Assembly: GCA_028571685.1 (NCBI GenBank) | Contig: CM053141.1 | Location: 52,016,333 to 52,080,332 of the forward strand | Direction: 5' to 3' | DNA length: 64,000 bases | Source: Heterohyrax brucei | Lineage: Eukaryota > Chordata > Mammalia > Hyracoidea > Procaviidae | Shown: piece by piece, positions 45,680-57,350 of the stretch | Layout: each line of letters starts with the position of its first letter | Position numbering within the stretch: position 1 is the first letter of the stretch | Notes under the pieces: model-generated | Seen by the model: only the letters and a program-made list of their open reading frames with translations | What the model was told of the DNA's origin: nothing | Databases searched by the model: none | Translations under genes and position numbers: made by a program

Positions 45680-45850
45680 CAGAAAAACCCAAACTGGTTG
45701 CTGTTATGTTGATTCCAACTTGCGGTGAATGTGTACCAGCAGGACACCAACAGGAAGTGTTGTTGGAAACTATAATTAGTACTCTGTGAAAATAAATTTC
45801 CCTAGGGTCACCATGAGTCGGATCCGACTGGACGGCACTTGGTTTGGCTG
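45680..45850 (+). repeat. Composite SINE/RTE-tail remnant
   Basis: Right part GGGTCACCATGAGTCGGATC, GACTGGACGGCA keeps four CpGs of the sense tail. The left part (CTGTTATGTTGATTCCAACT) looks like the same tail antisense. Confidence 0.6.
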
Positions 45851-47309
45851 GAAAATAAAATTAAAAGAAATAAAAACTGTGAGGAATAAAATAATCTGTT
45901 TCTAGATAGGATTTGCCCCTCAAAAAGAACAAATGGCCACCCAAGATCCAGAGGAATGCAGTGAATGGCAACAGCAACTGATTGTTTGACAGAGCAGCAA
46001 GATACCAGTAAGTGACATTACTTTCACCCTTTTCCACATGGAGCCACAGGATACAGGAGTGGGGACTGGACATGGACCTGACAAATTATAGTCTTTAGTC
46101 CACTTGGTAACAGTGACTGTCTAAAAGACAAGTCTTTGGTCCAAAATGGGAAGCCAACTGTAATTTTTGTAAAGCTTGGCTTAATAATACAGATTCTGGG
46201 GAAAAGGAGTGATCTACCCCATTGATCTTATTAAGCTGGAATAGGTTTGGGAATAGCAGCAGATCCTTTTCTCTGCCACTAGAAAGTAAGAAGATGCCAA
46301 ACAGCAGTAGAAATGGAAAGACAGAAAAAGTTCTTTTTGGCTCACCAGTTTAAGCCTTTGAGCCCTGGTTTCTGCAGTTTTGCACTGCTTGGCTATCCTT
46401 CGTATTATAGGAACTAACAAGTCGGTCTTACCCTTGTGGGTTTGAGTCAGTCTTGTCGTGCAGTCAAATGCTTCCTAACAAATACTGTGACTCTGGATGC
46501 TTCAAGGAAGCAAGACTAGACTGTGACTGCAAATAAGAAATTGTACCCCCAGGGAAGTTCTTGTTCCACCATTCCTTCAGATTCTTCCACATGTCAAAAG
46601 TCAAACCAACAAGAAGCCCCATAACAGATTCTGAGGGAGGCCTGTGGCCTGTAGACTCTCAAAATAGCCTCTTTTTGTTTCCCTTCCCTGTATTGACTTT
46701 CCTTTCCCAAATGGCCCAATCCTTTGTAAAGTTTTTAGAAAATTTAAAGCCTGACTTCAGCTATTCCATGGGGGAATTAAGAAAAGAGGATTAGCAAAAG
46801 GGAGAATAATAAAATGAAAAACCAAACTCATTGCCATTGATTAGGTTCTGACTCCTGTAGCCTCTTCCAAATGTATAAGAGCGTTATCAGTAACAGACGC
46901 CCACAGAATGCTCAGCACACAAAACTTAGTTGAACCTCTGAACATTTTTAGGGGGAAACTTCATTAATATAATCTGAAATTAATGTTCCATGGAACACTC
47001 ATTCGGAAGTGCTCTCTCTACTAAGAAAGCATGAAATGTCGAAGGTCAGTACAAAATGAAATCATTCGAACTGCATGCTTGTACTGCATATCCCCAAGGT
47101 ACTAGGCACTTTTCCAACAGCTACTTAGGGCAGCAGAAACAAAGAACTGGTAACAGGTAGAATCTAAAATTCAAAGAATTTAAAACAACAATAAATAACC
47201 AACTTCAAGTGAAGTCCATAATGTCCTTGAAATACTTTTGTGTTTTTTAAATTGTCATGATCATAAGCTCTCTGGTGGTTAATGAGTAAAAATAGTTTCT
47301 GTCTTCAAG
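45851..47309. other. Intergenic; one SINE tail
   Basis: Contains an antisense AfroSINE tail at 46815-46862 (AACCAAACTCATTGCCATTG). Otherwise nothing named. Confidence 0.5.
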
Positions 47310-47600
47310 GAACTTCTTGCTGTTGGGCTATGGAGCTAGTCACAACTCATGGCAACCTTACCTACCACCGAATGACACGTCGCCCAGTCCTATGCTATCC
47401 TCACAATTGTTGGTATCTTTGAGTCCATTATTACAGCCACTGTGTCAATCCACCTTGTCGAGGATCTTTCTCTTTTTAGTTGACCCTCTACCAAGCATGA
47501 TATTCTGCCCTGGGGACTAATTCCTCCCGATAAAATGTTCAAACTGTGTAAGACATAGTCTTACCATCCTTGCTTCTGCAGCATTCTGGCTTTTAAGCAG
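47310..47600 (-). mobile_element. RTE-type LINE 3' end fragment
   Basis: CACAACTCATGGCAACCTTA, CCATTATTACAGCCACTGTGT, CCAAGCATGATATTCTG and TTACCATCCTTGCTTC are the RTE 3' end antisense, collinear with 22921-23160. Confidence 0.85.
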
Positions 47601-47724
47601 CATTCAAGAAACTTATGATCTAGGAACTTCCCAGTTCTGGGAAGACAGAAGATGAGTGAGTTGGAGGAATTGGCAATGACTTTTTGAAGAAGGTAGTTTT
47701 TGATTTCAAGGGGTTACCTTTTAA

Positions 47725-48660
47725 TTTATTTTTATTTTATTTTTTAATAAACAGAAATTAAAAGTTCTGTATGACTAAAGATAGCAGAAAAGAATTGCTA
47801 CCCAGAATATTTAAAGACAAAAATAATATTACAAAAATAATAAAATAAAAGCCAGAAAATCCAATAGGAAAATAGAAAAAGAACATAAGCAATCATAGAA
47901 AAAAAAATACAAATTTCAAGAGCCACTTGAAAAAATTCTCAGTTCAACTAATAATCAAGGAAATATAAATAAAAACAATATGAATAATTTTCACCCAACT
48001 GATTGGAAAGAAATGTAAAGACTGATATTAGCTATTTTGGGGAATCTTACAGAAAATTAGATATTCTCAAAAACAGGCAGTGGATTGTAAAATGATAAAG
48101 CATTTTTGAGAGCTATTTCCTAGTACTTACCTAATTTTTAAATTGTGAGCTCTTCACAACCCAGTAAATCTGCTTCTAATAATCTATCTTAAGGAAACTG
48201 TGCAAGAAGATGTGCATTTGCTGCAAATTGTTTTAATTACAAAACGTTTTAAAAAACCCATCACAACTACAGAGGCATGGTTAAACAGACATTATGATGC
48301 ATCTAGTCAGTACAATTCTCTGCAGTGGGTAAAAGGAATGAGCTATTTCTCTTTGCACTGATACAGAAAGTTCTCCAAGACAAGTAGAAAAATCAAGTTG
48401 CAGAACAATACATACTATGTGATTCAATTTAAATTGAAACATTCATGTATAAATCTATGCCTGTATGTATATTTGTGTGCAGATACATGAATGAAAGAAT
48501 GGAAAGATTCTGATAACTGTTAAAGGCAGTATTTTCTGGGGTGAAGAGGGAATAAGGGCTAGCTTGGGTGGCAATTTTCACATTTTACTCTGGAAACACT
48601 AATATATGTCTTAAACAATTTGCACTGAGAATATATTTATGCAGCATTTTTGTACTTTTA
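47725..48660 (+). repeat. Old L1 3' region, sense
   Basis: AATCAAGGAAATATAAATAA, TTCACCCAACTGATTGG, CAGTAAATCTGCTTCTAATA, AGAAAGTTCTCCAAG and ATGTGATTCAATTTAAATTG follow the L1 ORF2 C-terminus and 3' UTR in order. Diverged by many substitutions and gaps. Confidence 0.65.
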
Positions 48661-49065
48661 AAAATAAAGAGGTATGAAAGCAAAGTAGAATTAATATGAG
48701 TGTGGGCAAGCTGAGAAGAATGAATTTGTTGACATGGATGGTAAGGCACTTAATCCAGCTAGGGCTGAAGATACTTTTATGGTAGGAATGGAAATAAAAG
48801 CTTAACAAGAGACAAATGGGGCTAAGTTAATGAGCACCTTGGAACCACAAAGGGATGTTCAGGTTTCTCACTATAGCCTTGGTTATTAGTAAGATACATT
48901 CAAGTTGCTAAAATGGTGCCATGAAACTCTGTGCTGACCTATTTCATGACAGGTTAGGGATCTGGCAAGAAACAAATAAGTTTTACATCAAACCACCTAA
49001 CATTCTTCATTTGTTTAAGACTGACTGTGGTTTGCTCATCCTTTGATTGTTAATGCAAACCAGAT

Positions 49066-49225
49066 GAGGTTAGAAATCTTGGTAGCCTAGTGGTTAAGAA
49101 CTCTGGCTGCTAATCAAAACGTTTGCAGTTTGAATCTACAAGACACTCTCTGGAAACCCTATGGGACAGTTCACCTCTGATCTATAGAGTAGCTATAAGT
49201 CAGAATTGACTCAACAGCAATAGGA
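49066..49225 (+). repeat. AfroSINE copy
   Basis: GGTAGCCTAGTGGTTAAGAA to AAGTCAGAATTGACTCAACA. Confidence 0.92.
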
Positions 49226-49444
49226 CAGATGTGGTAAGAGGTAGCAGGATGAGTTTCTCTCAAAACAAAACTATGACCAGCTTTATAAAGGAAAAAATTA
49301 CCCCAGTCATTTTATTTAGAAGAGGCCATTTGGGCCTAGCAGGTATAGAATTATTTGCATTTCTTTCCAGAACCATTGAAAAGATTTCCATAGAGAAGTT
49401 ACATAAATCTAAGAACTGAAAAGGACAGTTGACATCATCTTCCC

Positions 49445-49680
49445 TCGGGTGGCTTCCTGTTTTACTCAGTTGAAATTCCACCTTCTTGTGCTGGCTTAAA
49501 GGCCTTCATAATTTCTTCCCAAGGCCAACCTGCACCCGCACCCTCAGCCTCCTTCAGTGTGCTTCTGCCACACAACTAAACTGGCATAGTTGTGTTTTCA
49601 TGGCCAACCAAGCCTCTGCTGAGCACTCCCAAGAGCCTCTGCTACTGATAACACCACTTGGGATTTGGAGAATTTGGGAG
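49445..49680 (+). repeat. Possible L2 LINE fragment
   Basis: AAGGCCTTCATAATTTCTTCCC followed by CTCAGCCTCCTTCAGTG and CTGCCACAC resembles the L2 3' region. The 157-codon open stretch 49486-49959 across it ends inside a SINE and is not a gene. Confidence 0.45.
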
Positions 49681-49830
49681 AAGGGGGAGTGTATTTCTCT
49701 CACTGTTAATCTCCTTTCCTTAATTCCCCATGGAATAGCTGAGGTCAAGCTTTTACTTTTCTTTAGACTACATTTGGGAAAAGAAGTTCAAGGCAGGAAG
49801 AGAAGCATAACTGCCACTAAAATCAGATCA

Positions 49831-50026
49831 GACCTTCTGCTGTCAAGTACATTCAGACTCATAGCAATCTTATATGACAGAGTAGAAGTACAGGCAGTTT
49901 CCAAGGCTGTAACCATTACAGAAGCAGACTGTCACATCTGTCTACCTCAGAGTGGGTAGTGGGTACAAGTGACCAACTTTTTGGTTAGCAGCTGAGTGCT
50001 TCACTAGTGCCCCACCAGGGTTCCTT
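49831..50026 (-). repeat. AfroSINE copy, long variant
   Basis: Antisense with CCAAGGCTGTAACCATTACA and GCCCCACCAGGGTTCCTT. Confidence 0.9.
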
Positions 50027-50149
50027 AGCCAAGTGCTGTCACTCCTTAGGTGCCACTAAAAGGCTATTTTGACAGTGCACAGGCCCCAGGCCTCCCTCAG
50101 AAGGGCTTCTTGTTCATTTAACTCCTAGCCTGAGACCATTGACCCAAAG

Positions 50150-50308
50150 CCCAAATAAACAAACAAAGCCACCAATGTGGAATCCAACTCACAGAGAACC
50201 CAGAGGTCAGAGTAGCACTGCTGCACAGTTTCCAATGAGTGCCTGGCACACTTGAACTGTCAACCTTTTGGTTAGCAGATGTAGCACTTAACCACTACCA
50301 CTGGCAGG
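50150..50308 (-). repeat. AfroSINE copy
   Basis: Antisense, AGCCACCAATGTGGAATCC to GTAGCACTTAACCACTACC. Confidence 0.88.
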
Positions 50309-50404
50309 ACCAATTAACTCAGTGAGACTTCTGCAGATTCATTTACCTTAAAGCTCATTTCACCTGCTGAAAAGTTTGCCGAGAGGAAGTAGTTCATTGC
50401 AATC

Positions 50405-50560
50405 TATGTCTCGTCTTAGGTGAGCTAATTAATCATTCTGTGCCTCAGTTTTTTCTTTTGTAATATAATAACTACTATATAAAGTTATTGTGAATATTAA
50501 ACGAGTTAAAGCATTCAGAACAGTATCTGGTACTTAATAAGCATACCCCACAAGTGTAAG
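50405..50560 (+). repeat. MIR SINE
   Basis: TGTGCCTCAGTTTTTTC, TAACTACTATATAAAG, TGAATATTAAACGAGTTAAA and CAGAACAGTATCTGGTAC match the MIR 3' two-thirds. Confidence 0.88.
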
Positions 50561-52014
50561 TTATCATTACCCACATTACACAGTTGAACTGAATGCCACA
50601 TTTCCATTATTTTACACTCAGTTTCTTTCAGCACAGGTGAAGAATTTATTTCTTTTCTTCTAAGAAATTCCATCTTACTGGTTTAAAATTATGTTTCTCA
50701 AGTGGTGAGTTAGTGGTGAACTGTTTCTAAAGCGATGATTAGGTCCTACCATTCAACACAGAGATTATTATTTTCAATTTTCTATGTAATGCCACCAGAT
50801 TTCTCCCTTGTGTTGTTAATCGATTTTTGTTTGTTTGTGCATATGAGTGTTTAAGGTCAGGCTAGAACTCTCTGATTTCAAAGATACATTTTATTTTAAT
50901 AAGGGAGGTAGTCTGAGTATACATAATCTAAAGATTTAAGTAAGAGCTGTGGATGGAATAGGGTAAAGAGGGAATAGTCGTAATGGCCGGCATTAGAAAG
51001 AGTCACATCGTTAAGGATGGAGCTTGGGACACTGCTGCCTTGGTACAGTGTGTATTAGAGACACATACCCTTCAGAAATGCTTACAGGGGAGAAAGCTTA
51101 TCTTTTACTTATTTTTTTTTAAATCTTATTCTTCAATATTTTAAAATATTTAAACTATCACACCTTATGGGCATGAACAGAGCAAGGTTATCTTTTCTTA
51201 ACAAAAACAGAGCAGTCGGTGAAGCTTGAAAAAAGCAAATATAGGGCAAATCACAGGAAGCCCTGTTTAGTGGAATGAGAGTAGTAAACCAAGAGGTGAT
51301 CCAGCCAGAAAACACTCGGTAGCTTTAAAAATATTACAAATGTATTTGTAGTAAGGGTTCTATCTTGAGAATGTAAGCCTTGGGATGTGGAAGGACAACT
51401 TTAAAAGAACTTCTTGTGAGTGAAGAGATTTTAAGCACTCAGGGAAGTTACAACACTGAACAGAAGGAAGTAACTCCTAAGATTCAGTGCTGCAGTGCAA
51501 GACAGGACAGTGAGTTAGGCAGCCAAGAGCCCTACCCAAAGCAGTACACCTAGGGTGGACTTGAATCTGTTCTGCCTTAGTCAAAAGCGATTTCAGGAGA
51601 GGCCTGAGCAGGAGATGTGCTGTATTACATTCCTACCTCTACTGCATCAAAGGCTGCAGTGGTCTAGGTAACTTAGCAGAACAATTTCTGTTATAGCTCA
51701 CAATGCATATGGTGTCTGAAATTGTACAACAAATCATTTCATAATGCTTTGTAAGATGAAGATGTTGGAACAGATGACCGCTGATTACTTTCAACTCCCT
51801 AGAATCTTAAAAATCCATCAGAGGTGACAGTTATTCCTCCTTTCTTAAATATCATGTCACTACTGCTGGAATCAGAACTGGACTGCTTAAGGAAAGGTCT
51901 GAGCCAGTCTGCCAACTCTTGGGTGCTTAGGGTGATAAGGAAGCTGATTAAAATTGAAGTGACAATAAAGAAGAGATGTTGCAAGAAAGACCATTCATCC
52001 ATGGTCTCTGCTCA
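50561..52014. other. Intergenic, no feature seen
   Basis: No repeat family or coding signal recognised over about 1.45 kb; unusually free of SINEs. Confidence 0.5.
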
Positions 52015-52023
52015 TGTATTCCA

Positions 52024-52230
52024 AAGGAGTTCTGGTAGCACTATGGTTAAGCCTTCGACCATTAACTGAAAGAACAGAGGTTTGAACCCATCAATCAGCT
52101 GGTCCACAGGAGAAAAGGCCTAGTGATCTGCTTCCATAAAAATGATAGCCTAGGAAGCCCTATGGGCACAATTCTACTCTGTCCTGTAATGTCACTGTGA
52201 GTAGAACTGACCCAATGGCACACAGTAACC
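52024..52230 (+). repeat. AfroSINE copy, long variant, nearest to PARP8
   Basis: TGTATTCCA flanks it at 52015-52023 and 52231-52239 (9/9). Contains GGCCTAGTGATCTGCTTCC. Confidence 0.93.
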
Positions 52231-52239
52231 TGTATTCCA

Positions 52240-52959
52240 GGGCACTACACAGGTATTAGGAATACAAAACCAAATGAGGCATGGCCTGCCCACACTGCCT
52301 TCGTGGGGAAACGAATCAGCAGCACAAGTGTCCTTATTGTCAACTGAGTTTTCCTGGACGCCTGTCTTAGAGCATACAGCAACAAACAGATAGGGCGGCT
52401 ACATCAGCCTGAGGTGTGTTAGGCAGCACACACACCAAGGATCAGCGCAGCATCTCATTCTGAAACCAGAAAACAGGATTGGGGTAGTTTCCCTTGGCTG
52501 ACTGGTCAAAGGGTGGCTTTTTAACGACAAGCCAGACAGACACCTATCTTTCATGGGGATCCTGGCACATATCAGTTGCTTCTGCCAATTCTTTACACAC
52601 AGAATTACCTAGTAGGGAAGCAGCAGTCAGTTTTTGGAAGTCAAGGAAGTCCCTCAAAAAGGGACGCGTTTTATAAACGTGGCCCCGAAGGGCTGAATTA
52701 ACTTCCACTTAAGGAAAAAAATTCAGGTATTCAGGGACAGGAGGGTCCAGGCCTACGGGTTTTTCCATCTTGCCTCATGTGACAACAAGGAAAGACTTGT
52801 ATTTTTTCAAATTTTTTTAAATATATTTTTTTAAACCTCCCCCTTGTTTTCTCCCTCTCCCAGGCACTCCGGTTTGGGTTTTCCGTATGACTCATAATTC
52901 CTTTCGAAAAGAGGAGCCGAATTCCTAAAAGTGGTGGGTGAGGTGGAGTGAAAGCTGGT
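52240..52959. other. PARP8 upstream flank
   Basis: 52240-52340 (GGGCACTACACAGGTATTAG...) faintly resembles an L2/CR1 3' end. The rest is unique-looking AT-moderate sequence leading into the CpG island. Confidence 0.4.
52888..52894 (+). promoter_or_regulatory. Possible AP-1 site at island edge
   Basis: TGACTCA, a perfect AP-1 (TRE) heptamer, lies just outside the upstream edge of the CpG island. A 7-base match is expected by chance every few kilobases, so only position argues for function. Confidence 0.3.
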
Positions 52960-53182
52960 TGCCCCAGGGAGTCTTCATTACCTACATCCTCCCTCAGCCC
53001 TCGGCGAGAGCCCTGGTCGGGGGTGGGGAAAGGCAGCCTGCGCCGGGGATGGCAGATACTACTAGAGCCCCGGCGTCCCGCGGCCGGGCTGGGTGACCGC
53101 CCGAGTGGCGGGAGGGTCTGCGGCGGGCGGCGCTGCAGCAGCCTCGGCTCGGCCGCCGCCGCTCGCGGGCGCGAGTGTGCGC

Positions 53183-53190
53183 GGGCGGGG
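53183..53190 (+). promoter_or_regulatory. GC box (Sp1/KLF-type)
   Basis: GGGCGGGG, a canonical GC box, about 450 bases upstream of the PARP8 ATG in the densest CpG stretch. Confidence 0.5.
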
Positions 53191-53327
53191 AAGGCCGGCG
53201 TGCGGGCCGCGAGGGGTGTGCGCGCGAGAGCCGAGTCGGGGCTCGCCCCTCGCCGGCGCCTGCCGCCCCGCCGCTCATCGCTCTCCAGCCGTCCCCAAAA
53301 CGGTCGGCCCCTCACGGCCGTTGGTCC

Positions 53328-53336
53328 GGGCGGGGG
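53328..53336 (+). promoter_or_regulatory. GC box (Sp1/KLF-type)
   Basis: GGGCGGGGG, a second GC box about 300 bases upstream of the ATG, consistent with a TATA-less CpG promoter. Confidence 0.5.
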
Positions 53337-53627
53337 AGGGAGAAAGTGAGACTCGGTGTCATCACCACCCATTGTCAGGAGGGGAGGAAACTGGAATCCC
53401 GCCGCGGGGAACAGCAGCTGGGCGGTCACATCTGGGAATGCAAAGCCGACCTCCCCCCGCGTCCGCCGCCTCCGCCTCCTCCTCTCTCACCCGGGATCAC
53501 TTCCGAAACCACTTCAGCTTCAGCCCCTGCCTCGGCCAGAGGTTTCATTTTTAACTGAATATTTACGAAAGCTGGAAGCGTGCGAGGGGGTGGGGTGGGG
53601 TAGAAACAGCAGCTGCTTCTTTTCCAG

Positions 53628-53638
53628 GGATTTATTTC
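53628..53638 (+). other. PARP8 5' UTR next to ATG, possible acceptor at 53627
   Basis: CTGCTTCTTTTCCAG ends at 53627, followed by GGATTTATTTC and the ATG. This resembles a 3' splice site, suggesting an upstream noncoding exon in the CpG island; several GT dinucleotides there could be donors but none stands out. Confidence 0.5.
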
Positions 53639-53729
53639 ATGGGGATGTGTTCAAGGCAAGAGCGAATTCAGAAGGATATCGACGTCGTGATCCAGAAGTC
53701 CAGAGCCGAGAAGGACTGCCTGTTTGCAG
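53639..53729 (+). CDS. PARP8: PARP8 first coding exon (residues 1-30)
   Basis: The frame opens MGMCSRQERIQKDIDVV and ends in ...EKDCLFA, which I recognise as the N-terminus of PARP8 (ARTD16), a mono-ADP-ribosyltransferase of the PARP6/PARP8 group whose catalytic domain lies far C-terminal, outside this window. The exon ends in GCAG followed by GTGAGT, a strong donor, after one base of codon 31 (phase 1). The ATG context is weak at -3 (T) but has G at +4; a second in-frame ATG two codons on has G at -3, so leaky initiation at Met3 is possible. A pyrimidine-rich tract and CAG end at 53627, eleven bases before the ATG, so this may be an internal exon (53628-53729) spliced to an upstream untranslated exon. 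It sits inside a CpG island. Length and reading frame agree with the known protein as I remember it. Confidence 0.95.
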
Positions 53730-54683
53730 GTGAGTTCTCGCCTTTCCACCGCCTGGGACTCAGCACCAGATTCCTTGGCCAGCCCGCCGCCCCCCTTCCC
53801 CGTTTTCTGACCGTCGCGACGTGTGTGTGGCTGGGGGTGGGCTGCACGTCCCCAGTCCGGGGTTCTTTTGGCAACCGCAGCTGCAAAGAGAGCAGGAGCC
53901 AAAAGGGGTGGGGGCGCCAGCCTCCCCTCCCTTCCCCTCATCCTCCCGGCTGGGGCAGCCACCAGTTTCCGGGCCAGAACCCGGGTGGCCAGAGAAGGGG
54001 TCTAAGGCGGAGGGGTAGTGCATTGTATTTTCAGTCTTTCCCCGCGGATGTCTGGGAGCGTCCAAGCCCGTCTCCCCGTTTCTAGCAGCAGCGGCCAAGC
54101 CAGGCGGGCTGGACCCGCTGGATTTGCGCAATGGGCTGAGTGGCGGCGGCAGCGGCTGGGAATGGAGCCCTGTGTTGCGCTGCGCCTGCGGCTGCGCTCG
54201 GCGCCGAGGCCCCCGGGGAAAAGCGCTGGGCTGGCCTCCGGCCCCTTAGCCTCCCTGCAGCCCCCTCCGGCTGGAAGGCGTTGCCTGCGAAAGAGAAGGG
54301 GCTCCTGGGGCTCCCGAGGCGCCTCGGGCCTTTGCCTGAGGGTCGCCTTTCGTCCATTTTGCTCCCCCGAGAGACGGATCCGCTCTCGGCTTCTGCAGCC
54401 GCGGCCGGGCCGGGGCCGCTTCCGGCCGCCCTGACGGGGAAATTCCCGCCGTTGCCATGGCGCCCGGCACTTGTTGCGGGGGGCGGCCTCCCGCGGCTCG
54501 CTGCCCGGGGGCGCGGTGTCCCCTCCCACGAGGCTGCGAGAGGGGACCTCGCAGCTGTCTGCCCCTCCTGCCCCGACCCAGCCAGGCCTTGCTTTGGTTC
54601 CTGTAAAAACTGGGGGGCCAGGTACAGAGCAGAGTAAAAAAAATCACTCACGAGGTAGCTTTTAACAGGACTTTTTGTTTCAG

Positions 54684-54738
54684 ATTTCAGATATTCAGAC
54701 TCCACCTTTACTTTCACCTACGTTGGCGGCCCCAAAAG
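54684..54738 (+). CDS. PARP8: PARP8 second coding exon (residues 31-48)
   Basis: Preceded by CTTTTTGTTTCAG and followed by GTATTT, this 55-base exon joins in phase 1 to the ATG exon. The junction codon G|AT gives Asp31, and the frame continues FRYSDSTFTFTYVGGPK, the conserved stretch after CLFAD in PARP8. It leaves two bases (AG) of codon 49 for the next exon (phase 2), consistent with the Ser/Arg that follows GGP in PARP8 orthologues. The next exon (expected to encode roughly VSYSVHVSEDYPDN) is not seen before base 64000, so the intron is at least 9.26 kb. The first intron (53730-54683) is only 954 bases and mostly GC-rich island sequence. Confidence 0.94.
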
Positions 54739-57244
54739 GTATTTATGTGTATAGGTTTATTTCATTTCCTGCGCTCATGCTTGTGTTTTCCTTTGTTCTT
54801 AGGTGTTCTGCGTTTGGGTGTATTTTGTGTTGTTGTTTAGCCAGGTCCCACGCATGAAGTATCTTCAGTTTTAAGTAGCAGAGGAGAAACCAGGCTGACT
54901 CAAGTGTTTAAGAAATGGACGGAACGCTTACACTCTTGATGTTAGAAAGTGTTCCTCTGCAGTAGTGTGGCTGGAATACTCGGTATGAAGTGCAAATGTG
55001 TGAGGAGATGTCACAAAATAGTTAGATTTCAAGTAATGATCTTGTTGGTTAGTTGGAACTTCACGTTTACAGGTTGTCTGAAGGTTGGCACGTAAACAAA
55101 GTTTGCCCGTTCTCCCTTTTTTTAAAGGAATATTATTTTGGTTTTCACATTAGTTGTAGGAAAGAATTTGGAGAGGTATATGTAGTTACTAGAGTGTATG
55201 GGTGTTCTCTTGGGGAAAATTGAGATGTATATTTTAATATTAAATTACTAACAGTTTAAAACAAGTCCAAACTCAATTTCACATTTAGGAAGCTGAGTTA
55301 AAATGAAAGGTAATTGTTAAAATATGCCTGCTGTCGGTAAGAATAAGTTGGGATTTTCTCCCCTGAGCCCTTTGGGGACACCATGACTTAGAACAGCAGT
55401 GGCCACGTATGAGGACTGTCAGAAATTTAGCATAGGGGACTCCTTTGACTTTCCCGCTTTTAGACTTGACATCTAATACTTGCTCTCATTCCAGAGTATC
55501 TCTTTGCTAGTGGCAAGATTTAAGACTATATAAATTGCCAAAGAAGCTTTCTTTAAGTACATTTTTAAAAAGCTTAAAATTAATACGAACCTTTAAAATA
55601 CTTAGGATTTATGTTGCATTTTATTTTTCCTTAAGTGGCTTTACTTAAACAGTATCAGGTTATTTTCATATGTATGTAATATTCCTAAACCCCCAAATTG
55701 GTTTATTGATTTGCTATTTGAAAATACAACAGTGAATCACTACTTTATGAGAGGGAATAAATTACAGTGTATCTTTATTTCCTGTAGTTCTACTATACTC
55801 TTGCCTTTGTATTTAATTAAAAAACAAAGTAGAGGAGAGTCAGCAAAATACTGTTTCTCCATTTAATATCCTCTTGGATTATTGGTTGAAATATGCTATC
55901 CTTAAAGTGGCCGCCTTGAAACTATTCCTCATGCAGTCCGGTAGATAAGTGTTTTCATTGTCTGTTTCATAGTTGTTGCTTTTCATCTACTTGGCAATTT
56001 AGGGTCAGTGAAAGCCCTTTGTGGGCTTTCAGCTCAATTAGCTTTCTGATTTAGATAAAATACTTGAGTTCTTCTGGCCCCATTTTACTTACATGTACAA
56101 AAAGGGCATTGTGCTCTACACTTAAAAAAAACTGTAAAATCTGTTAGGTACTGCCTTCAGATTCTTTATTTGCCAGTCATTGAAGGAGTATTAGTAATGC
56201 AAGACATGAAGAAGATCTAAGACCTCCAGAAGCAAGACCTGGGGGTTGGAATGAATAATAACCTAGTTAAGATAACATCAGTTTTCACTGTAAGAACAAG
56301 TACTTGGGAAGTACCGTGATTATTCTTCAAGTAAGAGATGCTTGCTTTTCTCTGTAATCCTATTAAGGGAGAGCATTTTCTTTTGTTCCTGGTTCAGACT
56401 CCTGGAACTGGGATATCTAATGTGGAAGAGTCTGTACAAGGAGAAACTGGTACAACTGCTAGCGTGATTGCTTTGTTGTCTCAAAAGCCTGTTTACAATA
56501 CAGTGTATAAAAGCTTTTGTAGTATGTAGTAAAGGCTGATAATCCATTTACGGTTTGTAGTCCATGGTAGGGAAAACATTTTCCTCAAAAAAAAAAAGTA
56601 TATTTATGTGTTGTTTTCACTACCTATGTTAGAGTCCGCAATTTATTACCCAGTTTCTCATTCCAACATTTCAGACATTTAAAATTAAAATAATCCTCTT
56701 CTGTTTTGATTCAGTGTGCTTATCAGTTCATAATTTTCAGGTAACAGTGTCGCTTTAGGTAAACTAGACTGACTTTACCGATTGAAAGAAATGAGACACC
56801 TATGGAGAGATAATACATCATTATCTTTAAATGTATTTAACTACCATTTCATCTAACCCATTGAGAACCTATTTCAAGAATAATTTTCAATTCGAGTAGT
56901 AGGTAAATTTTAATGTACCATTTCCTGTCTGACACTTTTCAAGAACAAATTACGCTTTGTTCTAAAGACAAAGTCTATTCTTAATAAGCCACTGTGAAAA
57001 AACAAATAATATTGAGAATCTTTTTTTTTTTTTTTGGTATGTACATTTCTTGTGTTTCTCTGGTTAAGAGGAAATGCCAAGAGTGATTTTCCCAGGGCTA
57101 GCCAGTGGCCTAATAAATTGGCCTTTTATTTGGAGATCCTCAGAGAGACAGAGTGCTTGCTGGTATCTGTTCTTCTGTCTTGATGGACTTAAGGTGAGGA
57201 ATGAGGGGAAAGAGATGGCCAGCTAAAAAACTGATAACCCTATT

Positions 57245-57350
57245 TTCCCTAATGGGAAAGCTCACAGAATTATCCTCACTTCTGCATGTGCAGAGAGGCT
57301 CAGAGTTTAAGAATTATGCTCAAAGCGCACAGTTAAGGGATGGAGCTACA
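57245..57350 (-). repeat. Possible MIR SINE
   Basis: CAGAGAGGCTCAGAGTTTAAG, then ATGCTCAAAGCGCACAGTTAA, fits the antisense MIR core loosely. Confidence 0.4.

Larger units (their letters stand above)
52960..54560. promoter_or_regulatory. CpG island over the PARP8 5' end
   Basis: A sharp switch from AT-rich to very GC-rich sequence with many CG dinucleotides (densest at 53050-53350 and 54120-54560), unlike anything else in the window. It covers the sequence upstream of the PARP8 ATG, the ATG exon and most of the first intron. No TATA box is evident, so dispersed initiation is likely. No SINE or LTR interrupts it. The transcription start cannot be fixed from sequence. Confidence 0.9.

Noticed and set aside
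49486-49959. 157-codon plus-strand open frame
   Set aside because: Spans an L2-like fragment and ends inside an AfroSINE; translation resembles no protein.
1-52000. EMB (embigin) or another host gene upstream of PARP8
   Set aside because: EMB is the upstream neighbour in human, but no exon-like conserved coding segment was seen here; the gap is long in human too, from memory.
52731-54717. Long open frames on both strands (up to 232 codons) in the CpG island
   Set aside because: GC-rich DNA has few stops; the frames overlap one another and the PARP8 exon, show low-complexity Arg/Pro/Ala/Gly translations and no known domain.
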